NCBI GenBank assembly: GCA_023425025.1 | Contig: JAFADG010000021.1 | Coordinates: 9,263-73,262, forward strand | DNA: 64,000 bases | Reading direction: 5' to 3' | Source: Bacillota bacterium | GTDB lineage: Bacteria > Bacillota > Clostridia > Christensenellales > Aristaeellaceae | In this document: positions 27,328 through 36,176 of the stretch, in pieces | Position numbering within the stretch: position 1 is the first letter of the stretch | How the letters are laid out: each line of letters begins with the position of its first letter | The notes under the pieces: model-generated | Told to the model about the DNA's origin: nothing | The model's input: the letters and a program-made list of their open reading frames with translations, nothing else | The model's database searches: none | Made by a program: the position numbers and the translations under genes

Positions 27328-28185
27328 TCAGCCCTCCGGCATGACGTCGCTTTTCTTGGGGCTTCCCCGGCCTTCCAAATCCGGCTGCCTGCGTTCGATG
27401 GCCGCCAGGGCGATTTCAATGTCCTCGTACACCTCTCCCCGGGTATGGCAGCCCACCGTCACCATGTCACAGGGGCGCAGCGTGGCGTAGGAGAAGGTCA
27501 GCCCCACGAAGGGGGACACACGGCCCGCCGCCATGGCCTTGATGGTCATCACGGGCTTTTTCGCCTGCCAGATGATCTTGTGAATGTACTCGATCTCCAC
27601 CTGCATCAAAAAGCCGGCGCAGTTATAAATCTGCACATAGGTCTGCACATCGTACTCATTCAAATCAGAATAGACGATCAACTCCGGCATGTGGGCCGAC
27701 AGGCCGGGGATCATGCCCGCCTCCCGCACCATGGAAAGGTAATCCGGCAGCCGGTGAATGGTTTGTTTGTTTTTGTTCACCAGCTGCTCCGCGCTGGAAT
27801 GATGGGGCATGCAGAAGGAGGCTCCCAGCTTCCGGGATTTTTCGATGGCCGCTTTGGCTTCCTGCCGGGCGGCGGGGTTGTCATCCACGTTGAGGATGGG
27901 CGTATCGATAATGATCAGCTTCTTGCCCGTGCGGTCCTGGGCAAGATGGATGCCGTCAATAAACGCCTGGTTCCCGTCGATGGGACACATCACGGCGTCG
28001 ATGCCGTATTCCAGGTATGCGCAAAGCAGGCCTGCCACCGCTTCGGCGTTGTCATAGCGGGCCTTGATCTGCTTATCGGCGGCAGCGCTGGTATGGCTGT
28101 AGCCCAAAATCCAGTTGGACCCGATCAGCATGCGGGGGAGGGAAACGCCGCCCACCATGGTGCGGGGGAACGATTGCAAAGACAT
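27328..28185 (-). CDS. conserved protein of unknown function, predicted TIM-barrel-like
   Basis: About 285 residues; I do not recognise a named family. No signal peptide or membrane helix. Alternating hydrophobic strands and helices and phrases such as GIDAVMCPIDGNQ, LIIIDTPIL and PVMTIKAMAAGRVSP suggest an (alpha/beta)8 barrel binding a phosphorylated or sugar ligand. An aldolase-like or isomerase-like role would be a guess. I chose ATG 28185 with AAAGGAAG upstream. It is divergent from the fucU-like gene at 28380, so both may belong to sugar metabolism. Confidence 0.7.
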   Translation of the reverse strand: MSLQSFPRTMVGGVSLPRMLIGSNWILGYSHTSAAADKQIKARYDNAEAVAGLLCAYLEYGIDAVMCPIDGNQAFIDGIHLAQDRTGKKLIIIDTPILNVDDNPAARQEAKAAIEKSRKLGASFCMPHHSSAEQLVNKNKQTIHRLPDYLSMVREAGMIPGLSAHMPELIVYSDLNEYDVQTYVQIYNCAGFLMQVEIEYIHKIIWQAKKPVMTIKAMAAGRVSPFVGLTFSYATLRPCDMVTVGCHTRGEVYEDIEIALAAIERRQPDLEGRGSPKKSDVMPEG

Positions 28186-28302
28186 ATTGATTCTTCCTTT
28201 CACGATGCATCCCTATTGGCTATACTTGTTCCAAGGAGCAACCTCATTTTCCTTCTTGATCATGAAAAATACGTTTTCCCCGGTCTTCACCGCACGCGGC
28301 AC

Positions 28303-28331
28303 TTTCAAATCCCATCCGATTTTGTTATACT
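28303..28331 (+). promoter_or_regulatory. promoter of the mutarotase/methyltransferase pair
   Basis: TTTCAA, 17 bp, TATACT; the ATG follows about 50 bp later. Confidence 0.6.
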
Positions 28332-28379
28332 GATGCCAGGATTATCCGGGACAAGCGCCCGGCGTACAAGGAGAAAACC

Positions 28380-28811
28380 ATGTTAAAGGGTATATCGCCG
28401 CTCATTTCCCCGGAGCTTTTGAAGACCCTGGCCGAAATGGGCCACGGGGATGAAATCGTCATTGGGGACGGCAATTTCCCCGCGGCCTCCATGGGCAAGC
28501 GGTGCATCCGCTGCGACGGGCATCCTGTTCCCGCACTGCTGGACGCCGTATTGCAGCTGTTTCCCCTGGACACGTTTGTTCAAGCGCCCGTGACGCTGAT
28601 GCAGGTGGTTCCCGGTTCCCTGGCAGGCGATCCGCCGATCTGGGCCGAGTTCAAGGCGATCCTTGAAAAGCACGCCCCCGGCACCAAGATCGGCTTGGAA
28701 GAGCGCTTCGCCTTCTATGAGCGCAGCCGGAATGCCTTTGCCACCATCCAAACCGGGGAAAGCGCCCTGTATGCCAATGTCATTTTGAAAAAAGGCGTGA
28801 TTGGAAAGTAA
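28380..28811 (+). CDS. fucU: L-fucose mutarotase family protein (FucU/RbsD)
   Basis: 143 residues, full length. The family catalyses anomer interconversion of fucose or ribose-type sugars. MLKGISPLISPELLKTLAEMGHGDEIVIGDG has the catalytic His of the opening motif, and ALYANVILKKGV is the typical C-terminus with Tyr. The match to FucU is better than to RbsD. A GGAGAAAACC site precedes the ATG. It is followed directly by the RNA methyltransferase gene. Confidence 0.93.
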   Translation: MLKGISPLISPELLKTLAEMGHGDEIVIGDGNFPAASMGKRCIRCDGHPVPALLDAVLQLFPLDTFVQAPVTLMQVVPGSLAGDPPIWAEFKAILEKHAPGTKIGLEERFAFYERSRNAFATIQTGESALYANVILKKGVIGK

Positions 28812-29588
28812 ATGGCTATGATGCAGACCATCACCAGCATGCAAAATCCAAAGGTGGCCCTATGGCGGGGACTTAAAAACCGGGCGGCCAGGCAGGCGGC
28901 CGGGCTGTACCTGGTGGAAGGCCTCAAAATGGTGGAGGAGGCCCTTTTGATGGGCCTTGCAAGAACGCTGCTCATTGATATGGATCATGTTGCCGCGTTT
29001 GAGGCCCTGGCCGGTCACGCCGCCTGCGAAGCCTATGCCGTATCGCCCCATATTCTGGCCGCGGTCTGCGACACCAAAACGCCCCAGGGCATTGCCGCCC
29101 TGGTGGATTTGCCGGCCCCACCCACTCCGGACGCGCTGGGGCCGCTGGTCATCGCGCTGGATGGCGTGCAGGACCCCGGCAACGTAGGCACCATACTGCG
29201 CACAGCCGACGCCGCCGGCTTTACCGGCGCGCTGTTGTCGGAGGAATGTGCCGATTTGTATTCCCCCAAGTGCCTTCGGGCCACCATGGGCAGCATTTTC
29301 CGCCTGAAAGCGCTGGTCTGTAAAAACCTTGCCCGAAGCCTTTCAGGGCTGAGAGACGGCGGATACAGCCTGCTCTCCGGGGAACTGAACGGCACGCCCT
29401 TTTACAGCCGCGGCGCGCTTGGCGAAAAGCTGTGCCTGGTGATCGGCAGCGAAGGAAACGGCGTCTCCCAGGGCGTGAGCGCCGCATGCACCCACCGTTT
29501 GACCCTGCCCATGCGGGGCGGCGCGGAATCGCTGAACGCGGCAGTGGCTGCCGGAATCATGATGTATGATCTTGTGAACAGAGGCTGA
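28812..29588 (+). CDS. TrmH/SpoU family RNA 2'-O-ribose methyltransferase
   Basis: 258 residues. The N-terminal substrate-binding domain has LVEGLKMVEEAL. The SPOUT domain shows ALDGVQDPGNVGTILRTADAAG, IGSEGNGVS and LPMRGGAESLNAAVAAGI, the three knot motifs that bind SAM. It methylates a ribose in rRNA or tRNA, with RlmB-like substrate choice likely. It starts immediately after the mutarotase stop, in one transcript. Confidence 0.95.
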   Translation: MAMMQTITSMQNPKVALWRGLKNRAARQAAGLYLVEGLKMVEEALLMGLARTLLIDMDHVAAFEALAGHAACEAYAVSPHILAAVCDTKTPQGIAALVDLPAPPTPDALGPLVIALDGVQDPGNVGTILRTADAAGFTGALLSEECADLYSPKCLRATMGSIFRLKALVCKNLARSLSGLRDGGYSLLSGELNGTPFYSRGALGEKLCLVIGSEGNGVSQGVSAACTHRLTLPMRGGAESLNAAVAAGIMMYDLVNRG

Positions 29589-29605
29589 GCCGCTATATAC
29601 AACAA

Positions 29606-29646
29606 AAAACACCATCCCCTTTTGCATTTTGGGGGATGGCATTTTT
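29606..29646. terminator. bidirectional terminator after the methyltransferase gene
   Basis: CCATCCCC / GGGGGATGG with a T-rich loop, then ATTTTTG on the plus strand and GTTTTTTG on the minus strand. It separates convergent operons. Confidence 0.8.
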
Positions 29647-29679
29647 GATCTTCAGGAAAACCCCTACAGGAAGAAACAT

Positions 29680-29790
29680 ACAGCCACCGTAGGGGCGGCT
29701 ATTATGGCAAGGGGCGGATGGTATTAGCTGCCCGCCCCACCGTGGGTTTTGTTTGCCACAGGCGGGCGATTATCAATCGCCCGCCCAGTT
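29680..29790. repeat. interspersed GC-rich palindromic units
   Basis: A perfect hairpin, GGCGGGCGATT-ATC-AATCGCCCGCC, lies at 29761-29785, beside a GTAGGGGCGGC...GCTGCCCGCCCC unit. A related hairpin is at 43838-43869. The unit ends the GH51 transcript and may be a small mobile palindrome reused as a terminator. Confidence 0.6.
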
Positions 29791-29817
29791 GCATATACAT
29801 ATCAGATAGTATTTTCG

Positions 29818-31317
29818 CTACAATTTCACTTCCACAATATTCACCGAATGGGGCATGACCGCCAGGGGCCTCGGCTCCGATACCTCCATCCAATCGGTGG
29901 AAAACACCTTGGCCCCCTGGTGCCCAATATCGTTGTAGCTGTCGCAGCAGGCACCGGAGAGCGTATGCATGCGGTAGGCGCGAATCGGGGCATGGTCCAC
30001 TTCCACCGTTAATTCCGCCATAGAGGCAGCGGATTTATTGATTACCGCCAGAGTGACCATACCTTTTTCCGCGCCGGTAGTGGCGATAACGTCCAGTTGG
30101 TCCACCGTCGCCTCCCGCTGCTGCTTATCGGCAAAGACAGCCTTGGGCATATCCTCGCAATACGCGTCCACCACCGTCTCCTTGAGATGATTAACATACA
30201 GGTCGAACACATGGTAGGTAGTTCTGAGCACGATTCCATCTGGATGGGTAAAGATGCATCCCCTGGTGTTCACCGCCGGCGCGAAGTTCGCCATGCCCAC
30301 AATATCGCAATTGCGGTTGAGTTCGTTCAAAAAGCAGGCGGAAAACACGGCGTCCGCCATGGTATAAGAGCTGTTGATATCGTTCTTGTCCCTTGGCAGC
30401 AGGTATTCTTCCTTGGTTACCCCAAGCTTTGGCGTGTGGATATTGGGGTGGTACCATCCCCTCAGGTTCCACTCATCAAAAGCGATTTTGATCTGACTTT
30501 CCATACCAAGGGCTGTAAGTAATCCCCGCACCTTGGTAATGGATGTGCCCAGCCTTTGCGTATAGGCCATAGCCTGCTCATAGGTGGCCAGGGCGTTGGT
30601 ATTGTGTATGCCATCCCAGTATTCATGCATGGATATCCAATTCAGCTGATGGCCGGCGCTGCGCAAAAGGTTCAGGTTCCAGTCGATATCGGGTATGGCC
30701 GCCGCGGAGAGTTCAATCTCCGGGTCTACATGCTTCATCAGCTTGGCCGACTCTAAAACCAGCCTGCCCCATTCCCCCGCATCCTTGGCACCCAGTTCCC
30801 AGGCGCCATAGTTTTCATTGCCGATGCTCCAGTACTTGACCTTGTGGGGCGCTTGCAAACCGTTGGCGATGCGCTGCTTGGCATACTCCCCTTCGCTTGC
30901 AAGGTTGCAGTACTCCACCCAGTCGCTCATTTCCTCCATGGTGCCGGTGCCCGCGTTGGTACATATATACGGCTCGCAGTCAAGCTTGCGGCACAGCTTG
31001 ATAAATTCATCCGTGCCGAAAGCGTTGCTGTCCTCCACCCGCCAGGCCTTGTCAAAAACGGCCGGCCGGTTTTTGCCCACACCCTTTTTCCAATTGTAGG
31101 AGGATACGAAGCATCCGCCCGGCCAGCGGAGGATGGGCACCTTGATCTTCCGCAGCGCCGCAAGCACATCTGTTCGAAACCCGTCCTCATCGGAAAGGGG
31201 ATTCCCGGGGTCATAGACGCCGCCGTAGATCTGCCGGTGGAAATGCTCCAGAAAATGGCCGTACAGCAGCGGGCTGACCTGGCCGGTCTTTCTTGAGGTC
31301 TGCACGTATACCTTCAT
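29818..31317 (-). CDS. alpha-L-arabinofuranosidase, GH51
   Basis: 499 residues, normal GH51 length, no signal peptide, so intracellular. It releases terminal arabinofuranose from imported arabino-oligosaccharides. The opening GHFLEHFHRQIYGG, ILRWPGGCFVSSYNW, the acid/base Glu in SIGNENYGAW and the nucleophile Glu in KIAFDEWNL are present. ATG 31317 overlaps the regulator stop by 4 bp (ATGA), so it is translationally coupled; an upstream in-frame start would be inside that gene. It is last in an operon with SBP, two permeases and regulator. Confidence 0.96.
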   Translation of the reverse strand: MKVYVQTSRKTGQVSPLLYGHFLEHFHRQIYGGVYDPGNPLSDEDGFRTDVLAALRKIKVPILRWPGGCFVSSYNWKKGVGKNRPAVFDKAWRVEDSNAFGTDEFIKLCRKLDCEPYICTNAGTGTMEEMSDWVEYCNLASEGEYAKQRIANGLQAPHKVKYWSIGNENYGAWELGAKDAGEWGRLVLESAKLMKHVDPEIELSAAAIPDIDWNLNLLRSAGHQLNWISMHEYWDGIHNTNALATYEQAMAYTQRLGTSITKVRGLLTALGMESQIKIAFDEWNLRGWYHPNIHTPKLGVTKEEYLLPRDKNDINSSYTMADAVFSACFLNELNRNCDIVGMANFAPAVNTRGCIFTHPDGIVLRTTYHVFDLYVNHLKETVVDAYCEDMPKAVFADKQQREATVDQLDVIATTGAEKGMVTLAVINKSAASMAELTVEVDHAPIRAYRMHTLSGACCDSYNDIGHQGAKVFSTDWMEVSEPRPLAVMPHSVNIVEVKL

Positions 31318-32315
31318 GCTCCCGCTTCCTCCCCCGGCACATTGTACCTGTCCACCGATTCCTGGATGGATTTGATGCGGCCCTGCCACATATCATTGCT
31401 CCACCGCTGGGAATCGTAGGGGGTAGAAAAAAAGGTACGGACCAGTATATCCTGGTTATGGTTACCAAACTTTTTGCCATAGATGGTCAGGCCGCCCACA
31501 TGCTTGGCCTGCTCGCCCACCTCCAGCTTCAACCGCCAGAAGTTCTGATCGTTTCCCACATCGGCAATGGTCACATCGCTGAGCCTTGCTTCATCCAGAT
31601 ATGTCCCTGTCCGGTCGATCCGGATGAGCTTGAGCATACCGTATTGGTTCGCCTGCCACCACATGGGCGTAAGCACGCCATGGCGCCGACCGAAATCCCC
31701 CGGGCATGTCCAATCGAACAAATGTATCCCGTTCAGGAAAAAGGCGATATCCGAGGGCCATTCATCATTGTAACCCGGCGCTTCCGAGGAAATCTCCATG
31801 GAAATGTTGATCTCCTCCAGCGTCTGGTCCGGGAGTATGTAGTTGGGAAACCTGTATTCCACATACCCCTGGGTAAACCACAGAATCTGCGCGTTCACCC
31901 GCTGGGGGTCCATCAAAAATTTGGGCTCGTCAAAATAACCGATGATGTTTTCTTCTGTGGCCAGGCCGCAGGTAGGCCGTACCTGAATATCGCTGTAATG
32001 GCCAACGGGGATGGACACCTCATGTATGTTCTGCTTCACATCCCGGTGGGGAAGCTGAAGCCGGTATTCCGCCTCCATCAAAACACACTTTTTATGGCTG
32101 GCGCCATTCACCGTCACCATGCTGGATTTGATGATTCCGGCGCTTTCCAGTTTTTGCACGTGCCTCGTCATAATGGAGCTGCTGATGCCTATTTTCTCGG
32201 CCAGCTGCTTGATGTTCAAATCCTCCACGGCCAAAAGCTCCAGGATTTGCACCCTGACTTCGCTGGCCAGCGCTTCAAAAAAGCCCACGTTTTCGCGATT
32301 TACACGGATAATCAA
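31314..32315 (-). CDS. ArsR-headed transcriptional regulator with long conserved C-terminal domain
   Basis: 333 residues. Residues 10-75 form a winged helix of ArsR type (VRVQILELL...IKQLAEKIGISSSIMTRHVQKLE). The remaining 250 residues are predicted all-beta and share a clear pattern with the protein at 62253: PTCGL, AQ-LWF-QG-VEY, SEAP-Y, SDI-NG, a tail rich in W and G (WTCPGDFGRRHG, TPMWWQ, GTYLD) and NVGG/HVGG-F. I know no structural name for it. It lies inside the transporter/GH51 operon, so a sugar-sensing repressor or activator of that operon is inferred. Confidence 0.85.
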   Translation of the reverse strand: MIIRVNRENVGFFEALASEVRVQILELLAVEDLNIKQLAEKIGISSSIMTRHVQKLESAGIIKSSMVTVNGASHKKCVLMEAEYRLQLPHRDVKQNIHEVSIPVGHYSDIQVRPTCGLATEENIIGYFDEPKFLMDPQRVNAQILWFTQGYVEYRFPNYILPDQTLEEINISMEISSEAPGYNDEWPSDIAFFLNGIHLFDWTCPGDFGRRHGVLTPMWWQANQYGMLKLIRIDRTGTYLDEARLSDVTIADVGNDQNFWRLKLEVGEQAKHVGGLTIYGKKFGNHNQDILVRTFFSTPYDSQRWSNDMWQGRIKSIQESVDRYNVPGEEAGA

Positions 32316-32349
32316 TGCGCTTCTCTCCCTTTTTACCGCAGCGCCGGTC

Positions 32350-33246
32350 TCAGCCCTTGACGCTGCCGGCCGTCATGCCTTCAATGATATACCGCTGCGC
32401 CAGCAAATACAAAAGCAGAATCGGCAGTATCGCAAAAACAGAGCCGCAAATCATCAGATCATAGTTGTTGCCATAGGGCGTGAACAGCGTGTTCAAGCCG
32501 ATGGGCAGGGTATACTTATCCATGGATGCTATCACCAGCAGCGGCCACAGCAGGCTGTTCCAGGAACCCATACCCACCAGCACCGCCATGGAGCCCATGG
32601 CCGGTTTCATGATCGGCAGAACGATGCGGGCATAAATGCCATATTCGGTGCAGCCATCCACCCGTCCGGCATCCAGCAATTCATGGGGAATGCCCAAAAG
32701 GAACTGGCGGAAGAAAAAAATGGAGGACACGCTGGCAAGAAAGGGAATCATGACGCCGGCGTAGCTGTCGTACAGCCCCATGGCATTTACCTGAATATAC
32801 ATCGGCAGCATCAGGATTTCAAGGGGGATCATCAACACGATGAGAACGCACAGAAAGAACGCGTTCTTTCCCTTGAAGTCATACATGGCAAAGCCGTAGG
32901 CCACAAAGGAGCTGATAAAAAGCGTCAGCGCCGTTTGGATGACCGTGATCATCAGGCTGTTTTTGAACCATGTGAAGTAGCTGTGGGCCAGGTATGTGCC
33001 CTCCTTGGTGATACCGGTAAACAGATACTTCCAGGACAGAAGGTTGAGCTTGTAAGGTTCAAGCCGCAGATTCAGGCCGTTGATAAACAGCTCGTTTCCG
33101 CCTTTGAAGGAACCCAAAAGAATCGCCCACAAAGGGATGAGAATCAGCAAAGCAAGCAGTGTGAAAAAAAGCAGCAGCACCACTCTGGCTACAGGATTGT
33201 AGCCAAGCTTGCCTTTGGATTTTGCCAAAAGCTGCACCGCAGTCAT
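32350..33246 (-). CDS. CUT1 sugar ABC transporter permease (MalG type)
   Basis: 298 residues with six membrane helices and the EAA-type loop LLDAGRVDGCTEYGIYARIVLP. It starts with ATGA overlap on the permease at 33243 and ends with GMTAGSVKG. It forms the arabino-oligosaccharide importer with its partner. Confidence 0.93.
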   Translation of the reverse strand: MTAVQLLAKSKGKLGYNPVARVVLLLFFTLLALLILIPLWAILLGSFKGGNELFINGLNLRLEPYKLNLLSWKYLFTGITKEGTYLAHSYFTWFKNSLMITVIQTALTLFISSFVAYGFAMYDFKGKNAFFLCVLIVLMIPLEILMLPMYIQVNAMGLYDSYAGVMIPFLASVSSIFFFRQFLLGIPHELLDAGRVDGCTEYGIYARIVLPIMKPAMGSMAVLVGMGSWNSLLWPLLVIASMDKYTLPIGLNTLFTPYGNNYDLMICGSVFAILPILLLYLLAQRYIIEGMTAGSVKG

Positions 33247-34148
33247 GCTTTCGTCCCCCTTCCGCCAAGAACGCCTGTAATGCGAAGCTGTACAAGATTG
33301 ATCACCATGGCGCCCGCCAGCAGCACCAGGCCCACTGCCGAGGCGTAGCCCAGGCGCAGGCGCTCAAAACCGTAGCGGTACAAATATCCGATAATGGTCA
33401 GGCCGTAGTTGTGGGGCGAATTGTTGTTGCCAAAGACCATATAGCTTTCTGTAAACATGGCAAGGCCCGCGTAAATGCTGATGGTCAGCACGTAAATGGT
33501 GGTAGGTTTGAGTAGCGGCATGCTGATATGGCGGAACTTTTGATACGCGTTGGCTCCGTCGATATCCGCGGATTCATACAACTCGTTGGGGATCGATTTG
33601 AGTCCCGCCAGAAAGTAGAGCATGTTCATGCCGGTCCACCGCCAGCAGCACAAAAGAATCAACGCCAAGAGGCTGGGATATTCAAGCTTCAGCCAATAGA
33701 TGGCATCCTTGCCGAAGGCTGCCAGCAGGGAATTCATCATGGCGCCCGGCAGCTCGGAAAACATCATGCGGAATATGATGCCCGCCACCACAACGGAGGA
33801 CAGGACGGGCATAAAGTAAACAGACTTGAAAACATTGCTGAATTTCATGGAGCGGCTGCTGATCATGTACGCAAACAGCATGGGAAAAGGAATCAGCAGG
33901 GCGCAGGTGAGAACCATGTAGCGCACGCTGTTGAAAACTGCCGTTCCGAAAATCTTGTCTTTAAAAATGCGCTCATAGTTGGACCAGCCAACCCATTGCA
34001 CCTGGCCCGGCAGAATGTCCTGAAAGCTCATCCTGACGGTTGATATAATCGGATAAACGAAAAAAATCAGGAATGTCAATATAAAAGGGAGTATAAACAC
34101 ATATGGCGCTATTTTTTTGGAATACAGAATTCTCTTTACGCTCTGCAC
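33243..34148 (-). CDS. CUT1 sugar ABC transporter permease (MalF/UgpA type)
   Basis: 301 residues. The N-terminal helix is APYVFILPFILTFLIFFVYP, and the loop YESADIDGANAYQKFRHISMP is the ATPase contact. The start is GTG at 34148, with TGGGAG nine bases upstream. It lies between the binding-protein gene and its partner permease. Confidence 0.93.
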   Translation of the reverse strand: MQSVKRILYSKKIAPYVFILPFILTFLIFFVYPIISTVRMSFQDILPGQVQWVGWSNYERIFKDKIFGTAVFNSVRYMVLTCALLIPFPMLFAYMISSRSMKFSNVFKSVYFMPVLSSVVVAGIIFRMMFSELPGAMMNSLLAAFGKDAIYWLKLEYPSLLALILLCCWRWTGMNMLYFLAGLKSIPNELYESADIDGANAYQKFRHISMPLLKPTTIYVLTISIYAGLAMFTESYMVFGNNNSPHNYGLTIIGYLYRYGFERLRLGYASAVGLVLLAGAMVINLVQLRITGVLGGRGTKA

Positions 34149-34227
34149 GCAACACCACTCCCAGCCGGTAATGAGTAAGACCGGAGAGGGGCGTAGCTCC
34201 CCTCTCCGGAAGTCTATTCAGGTGAAA

Positions 34228-35526
34228 TCAGAAAATATCGGATTCGATGGTTTCCTGCGCCGTCTTCAGTTCTTCGGCCGCGTCGTTGCCGTTGATGTAG
34301 ACGTTGTTCCACAGCGTGGTGCCCAGGTAGTTGTTGATGGTGGGGCTGATGGAGGTGGAAACGATGAAGCTGATTTCATCCTTTACTTCCAGCAGCGCGT
34401 CGAAGGGGTTGGTTACAAAGTATTTGACAAACTTGTTCTCGGGATTGTGGGTCATTTCCTTGTCTTCCCACACAGCGCGGTTCAGCGGGTCGAAGCCCAG
34501 GATTTCCCAAATCATCTTCTCGCCTTCGGGCGTGAGCTTGGCGAACACAACGAATTCCGCGGCCAGGTCCTTATCGGCGGCGGTGAGGGAAACGACGGTG
34601 CCGGTGCCGCCCAAGCCGATGGAGCGGGGCTGACCCTTTTCAAACACGGGGGCGGGAGCAATGGCATACTTGCCGGCCATGGCGGGAATCTCATCCACAA
34701 AGCGGCTCATGTACCACAAGGGCATAATGACCGTGGCGCACACGCCGGTGTTGACCCAGGCCTTGCCTTCTTCGGTATCCACCTGGCCGCCGGGGCAAAC
34801 CATGGCGATGCCGTCCTTCAACCAGCTTTGCTGGGTGGTGATGGCCTTGAGCATTTCGGGGGTGTCAACGGTGGCAACGGGCTTGTCGGGGTCGGCGTTA
34901 TCCTGGTAATCAGCGCCCTGCTCGGTGAGCATGAGGGAAGTGATCCAGTTGGTGGTGGTTTCCACATTGCCCATGTAGACATTGGGGTTGGCGGCCTTCA
35001 GCTTGCGTCCGGCCTCCGCCCAGTCATCCCAGGTGACGATGGTCTTGTAGTCGATACCGGCGGCTTCCAGCAATTCCACATTGTAGAAAGCAACGGTGGC
35101 GCCTACGTGATAGTCAATGCCGTACACCTTGTCGCCCTTGGAGTAGATGCTCATGCGGGCGGGAACCACGTCATTCACGTAGTCCTTCATGTAGTCGTTC
35201 AATTCCACCAGCTGCGGCTGGCCCAGCAGCACGTTGGGGAACTGGCCAAGCTCCACATCGCACAGGTCAGGCGCGCCAACGCCGGACTGCAGCGCGATCT
35301 TGAACTTGTTGTGCATGTCTTCATAGCCGATGACGGTTCCTTCCAGCTCGATCTGGCGGTCGGGGTGCAGCTCGTTCCAGCTTTGGGCTCTTGCTTCAAA
35401 GAATTGCTTGTGTTGGTCGATAAAGGTCCAGAAGGTCAATTTGGTCTTGGGCGCTTCCGCGCTGGCGACACAGACCATGCCCAGCACCATTACGGCGCAC
35501 AGGAGTAAGGCGACGAGTTTTCTCAT
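34228..35526 (-). CDS. extracellular sugar-binding protein (family 1)
   Basis: 432 residues. The signal peptide is MRKLVALLLC... with ASAEA, probably cut by signal peptidase I; the cysteine nearby does not sit in a good lipobox. The mature part begins KLTFWTFIDQHKQFFEARAQ. It should bind the arabino-oligosaccharide used by the downstream GH51 enzyme (inference from the operon). AAGGAGG precedes the ATG. A GC-rich hairpin (CCGGAGAGGGG near 34181-34209) follows the stop and may lower expression of the later genes. Confidence 0.92.
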   Translation of the reverse strand: MRKLVALLLCAVMVLGMVCVASAEAPKTKLTFWTFIDQHKQFFEARAQSWNELHPDRQIELEGTVIGYEDMHNKFKIALQSGVGAPDLCDVELGQFPNVLLGQPQLVELNDYMKDYVNDVVPARMSIYSKGDKVYGIDYHVGATVAFYNVELLEAAGIDYKTIVTWDDWAEAGRKLKAANPNVYMGNVETTTNWITSLMLTEQGADYQDNADPDKPVATVDTPEMLKAITTQQSWLKDGIAMVCPGGQVDTEEGKAWVNTGVCATVIMPLWYMSRFVDEIPAMAGKYAIAPAPVFEKGQPRSIGLGGTGTVVSLTAADKDLAAEFVVFAKLTPEGEKMIWEILGFDPLNRAVWEDKEMTHNPENKFVKYFVTNPFDALLEVKDEISFIVSTSISPTINNYLGTTLWNNVYINGNDAAEELKTAQETIESDIF

Positions 35527-35710
35527 GACAGGGAAACCTCCTTTTGATGTATGATGGAGCGCGCATGCGCTTCATTCCGTTGATGGGCCCTGACCAGCCG
35601 CTGCGCTTGAATCCTGTTTCAGTGCTTCTTCCCGATTTCTTTATTTGTACATAAGTCAGCTTGAAAACCTATATATCCTTGTTGATGCACTGTTGCGAAA
35701 CCTTTGCTAG

Positions 35711-35739
35711 AGTATAATCTACACAAACAAATATGTCAA
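35711..35739 (-). promoter_or_regulatory. strong sigma-A promoter of the GH51/transporter operon
   Basis: TTGACA, exactly 17 bp, TATACT on the minus strand. The leader to the ATG at 35526 is about 180 nt. The rest of 35740-36080 shows no convincing gene; its ORFs have no family pattern and no good ribosome site. Confidence 0.85.
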
Positions 35740-36087
35740 TATGAACAGAATGAAAAAAGATTTTATGTGCTATATGTTAATAAAACAGTCAATCGCCACC
35801 CAGATTTTTGCATACCTCGTGAACCTTTATGTTATTCACCTGTATGTGAATCACTAATCTGTCCGTATGTACCGGGCTCAGCAACGAATGCTTGCCGCGT
35901 AAACAAAATACGTATGACGGGCGTGCCAAAAAAGCTCGGCAAGACAGCAGGGATTTCATTGGCATTGGAAGACAGGTTTGCTTATCACTCAAGCGGATGA
36001 TAAAGGAAACTATTTCGCAGTGGAGGAAATCGGCAGATACATTATCTGCTCCCCAAAATCATTCTGCTATCGCAAAATAAGCAGCAT

Positions 36088-36132
36088 ATAAAAGAACCCA
36101 CCCTTCCAACAGCGAAGGATGGGTTCTTCGAT
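36088..36132 (-). terminator. terminator after the TPM gene
   Basis: AAGAACCCA-CCTTC pairs with GAAGG-TGGGTTCTT around a 7-nt loop, with one T-G pair. On the minus strand the tail is TTTATATG. Confidence 0.65.
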
Positions 36133-36176
36133 ATAAAGATTCTTTTGTCACCCGCAGCGCAGTATCTGCCGCAATA

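Noticed and set aside
34117..35508. 463-codon plus-strand ORF
   Set aside because: Antisense to the second binding-protein gene; low-complexity Gly/Val/His composition.
35704..36080. Plus-strand ORFs at 35704-36000 and 35892-36080
   Set aside because: No ribosome site of note and no family features. Their region contains the minus-strand operon promoter and is best called noncoding.
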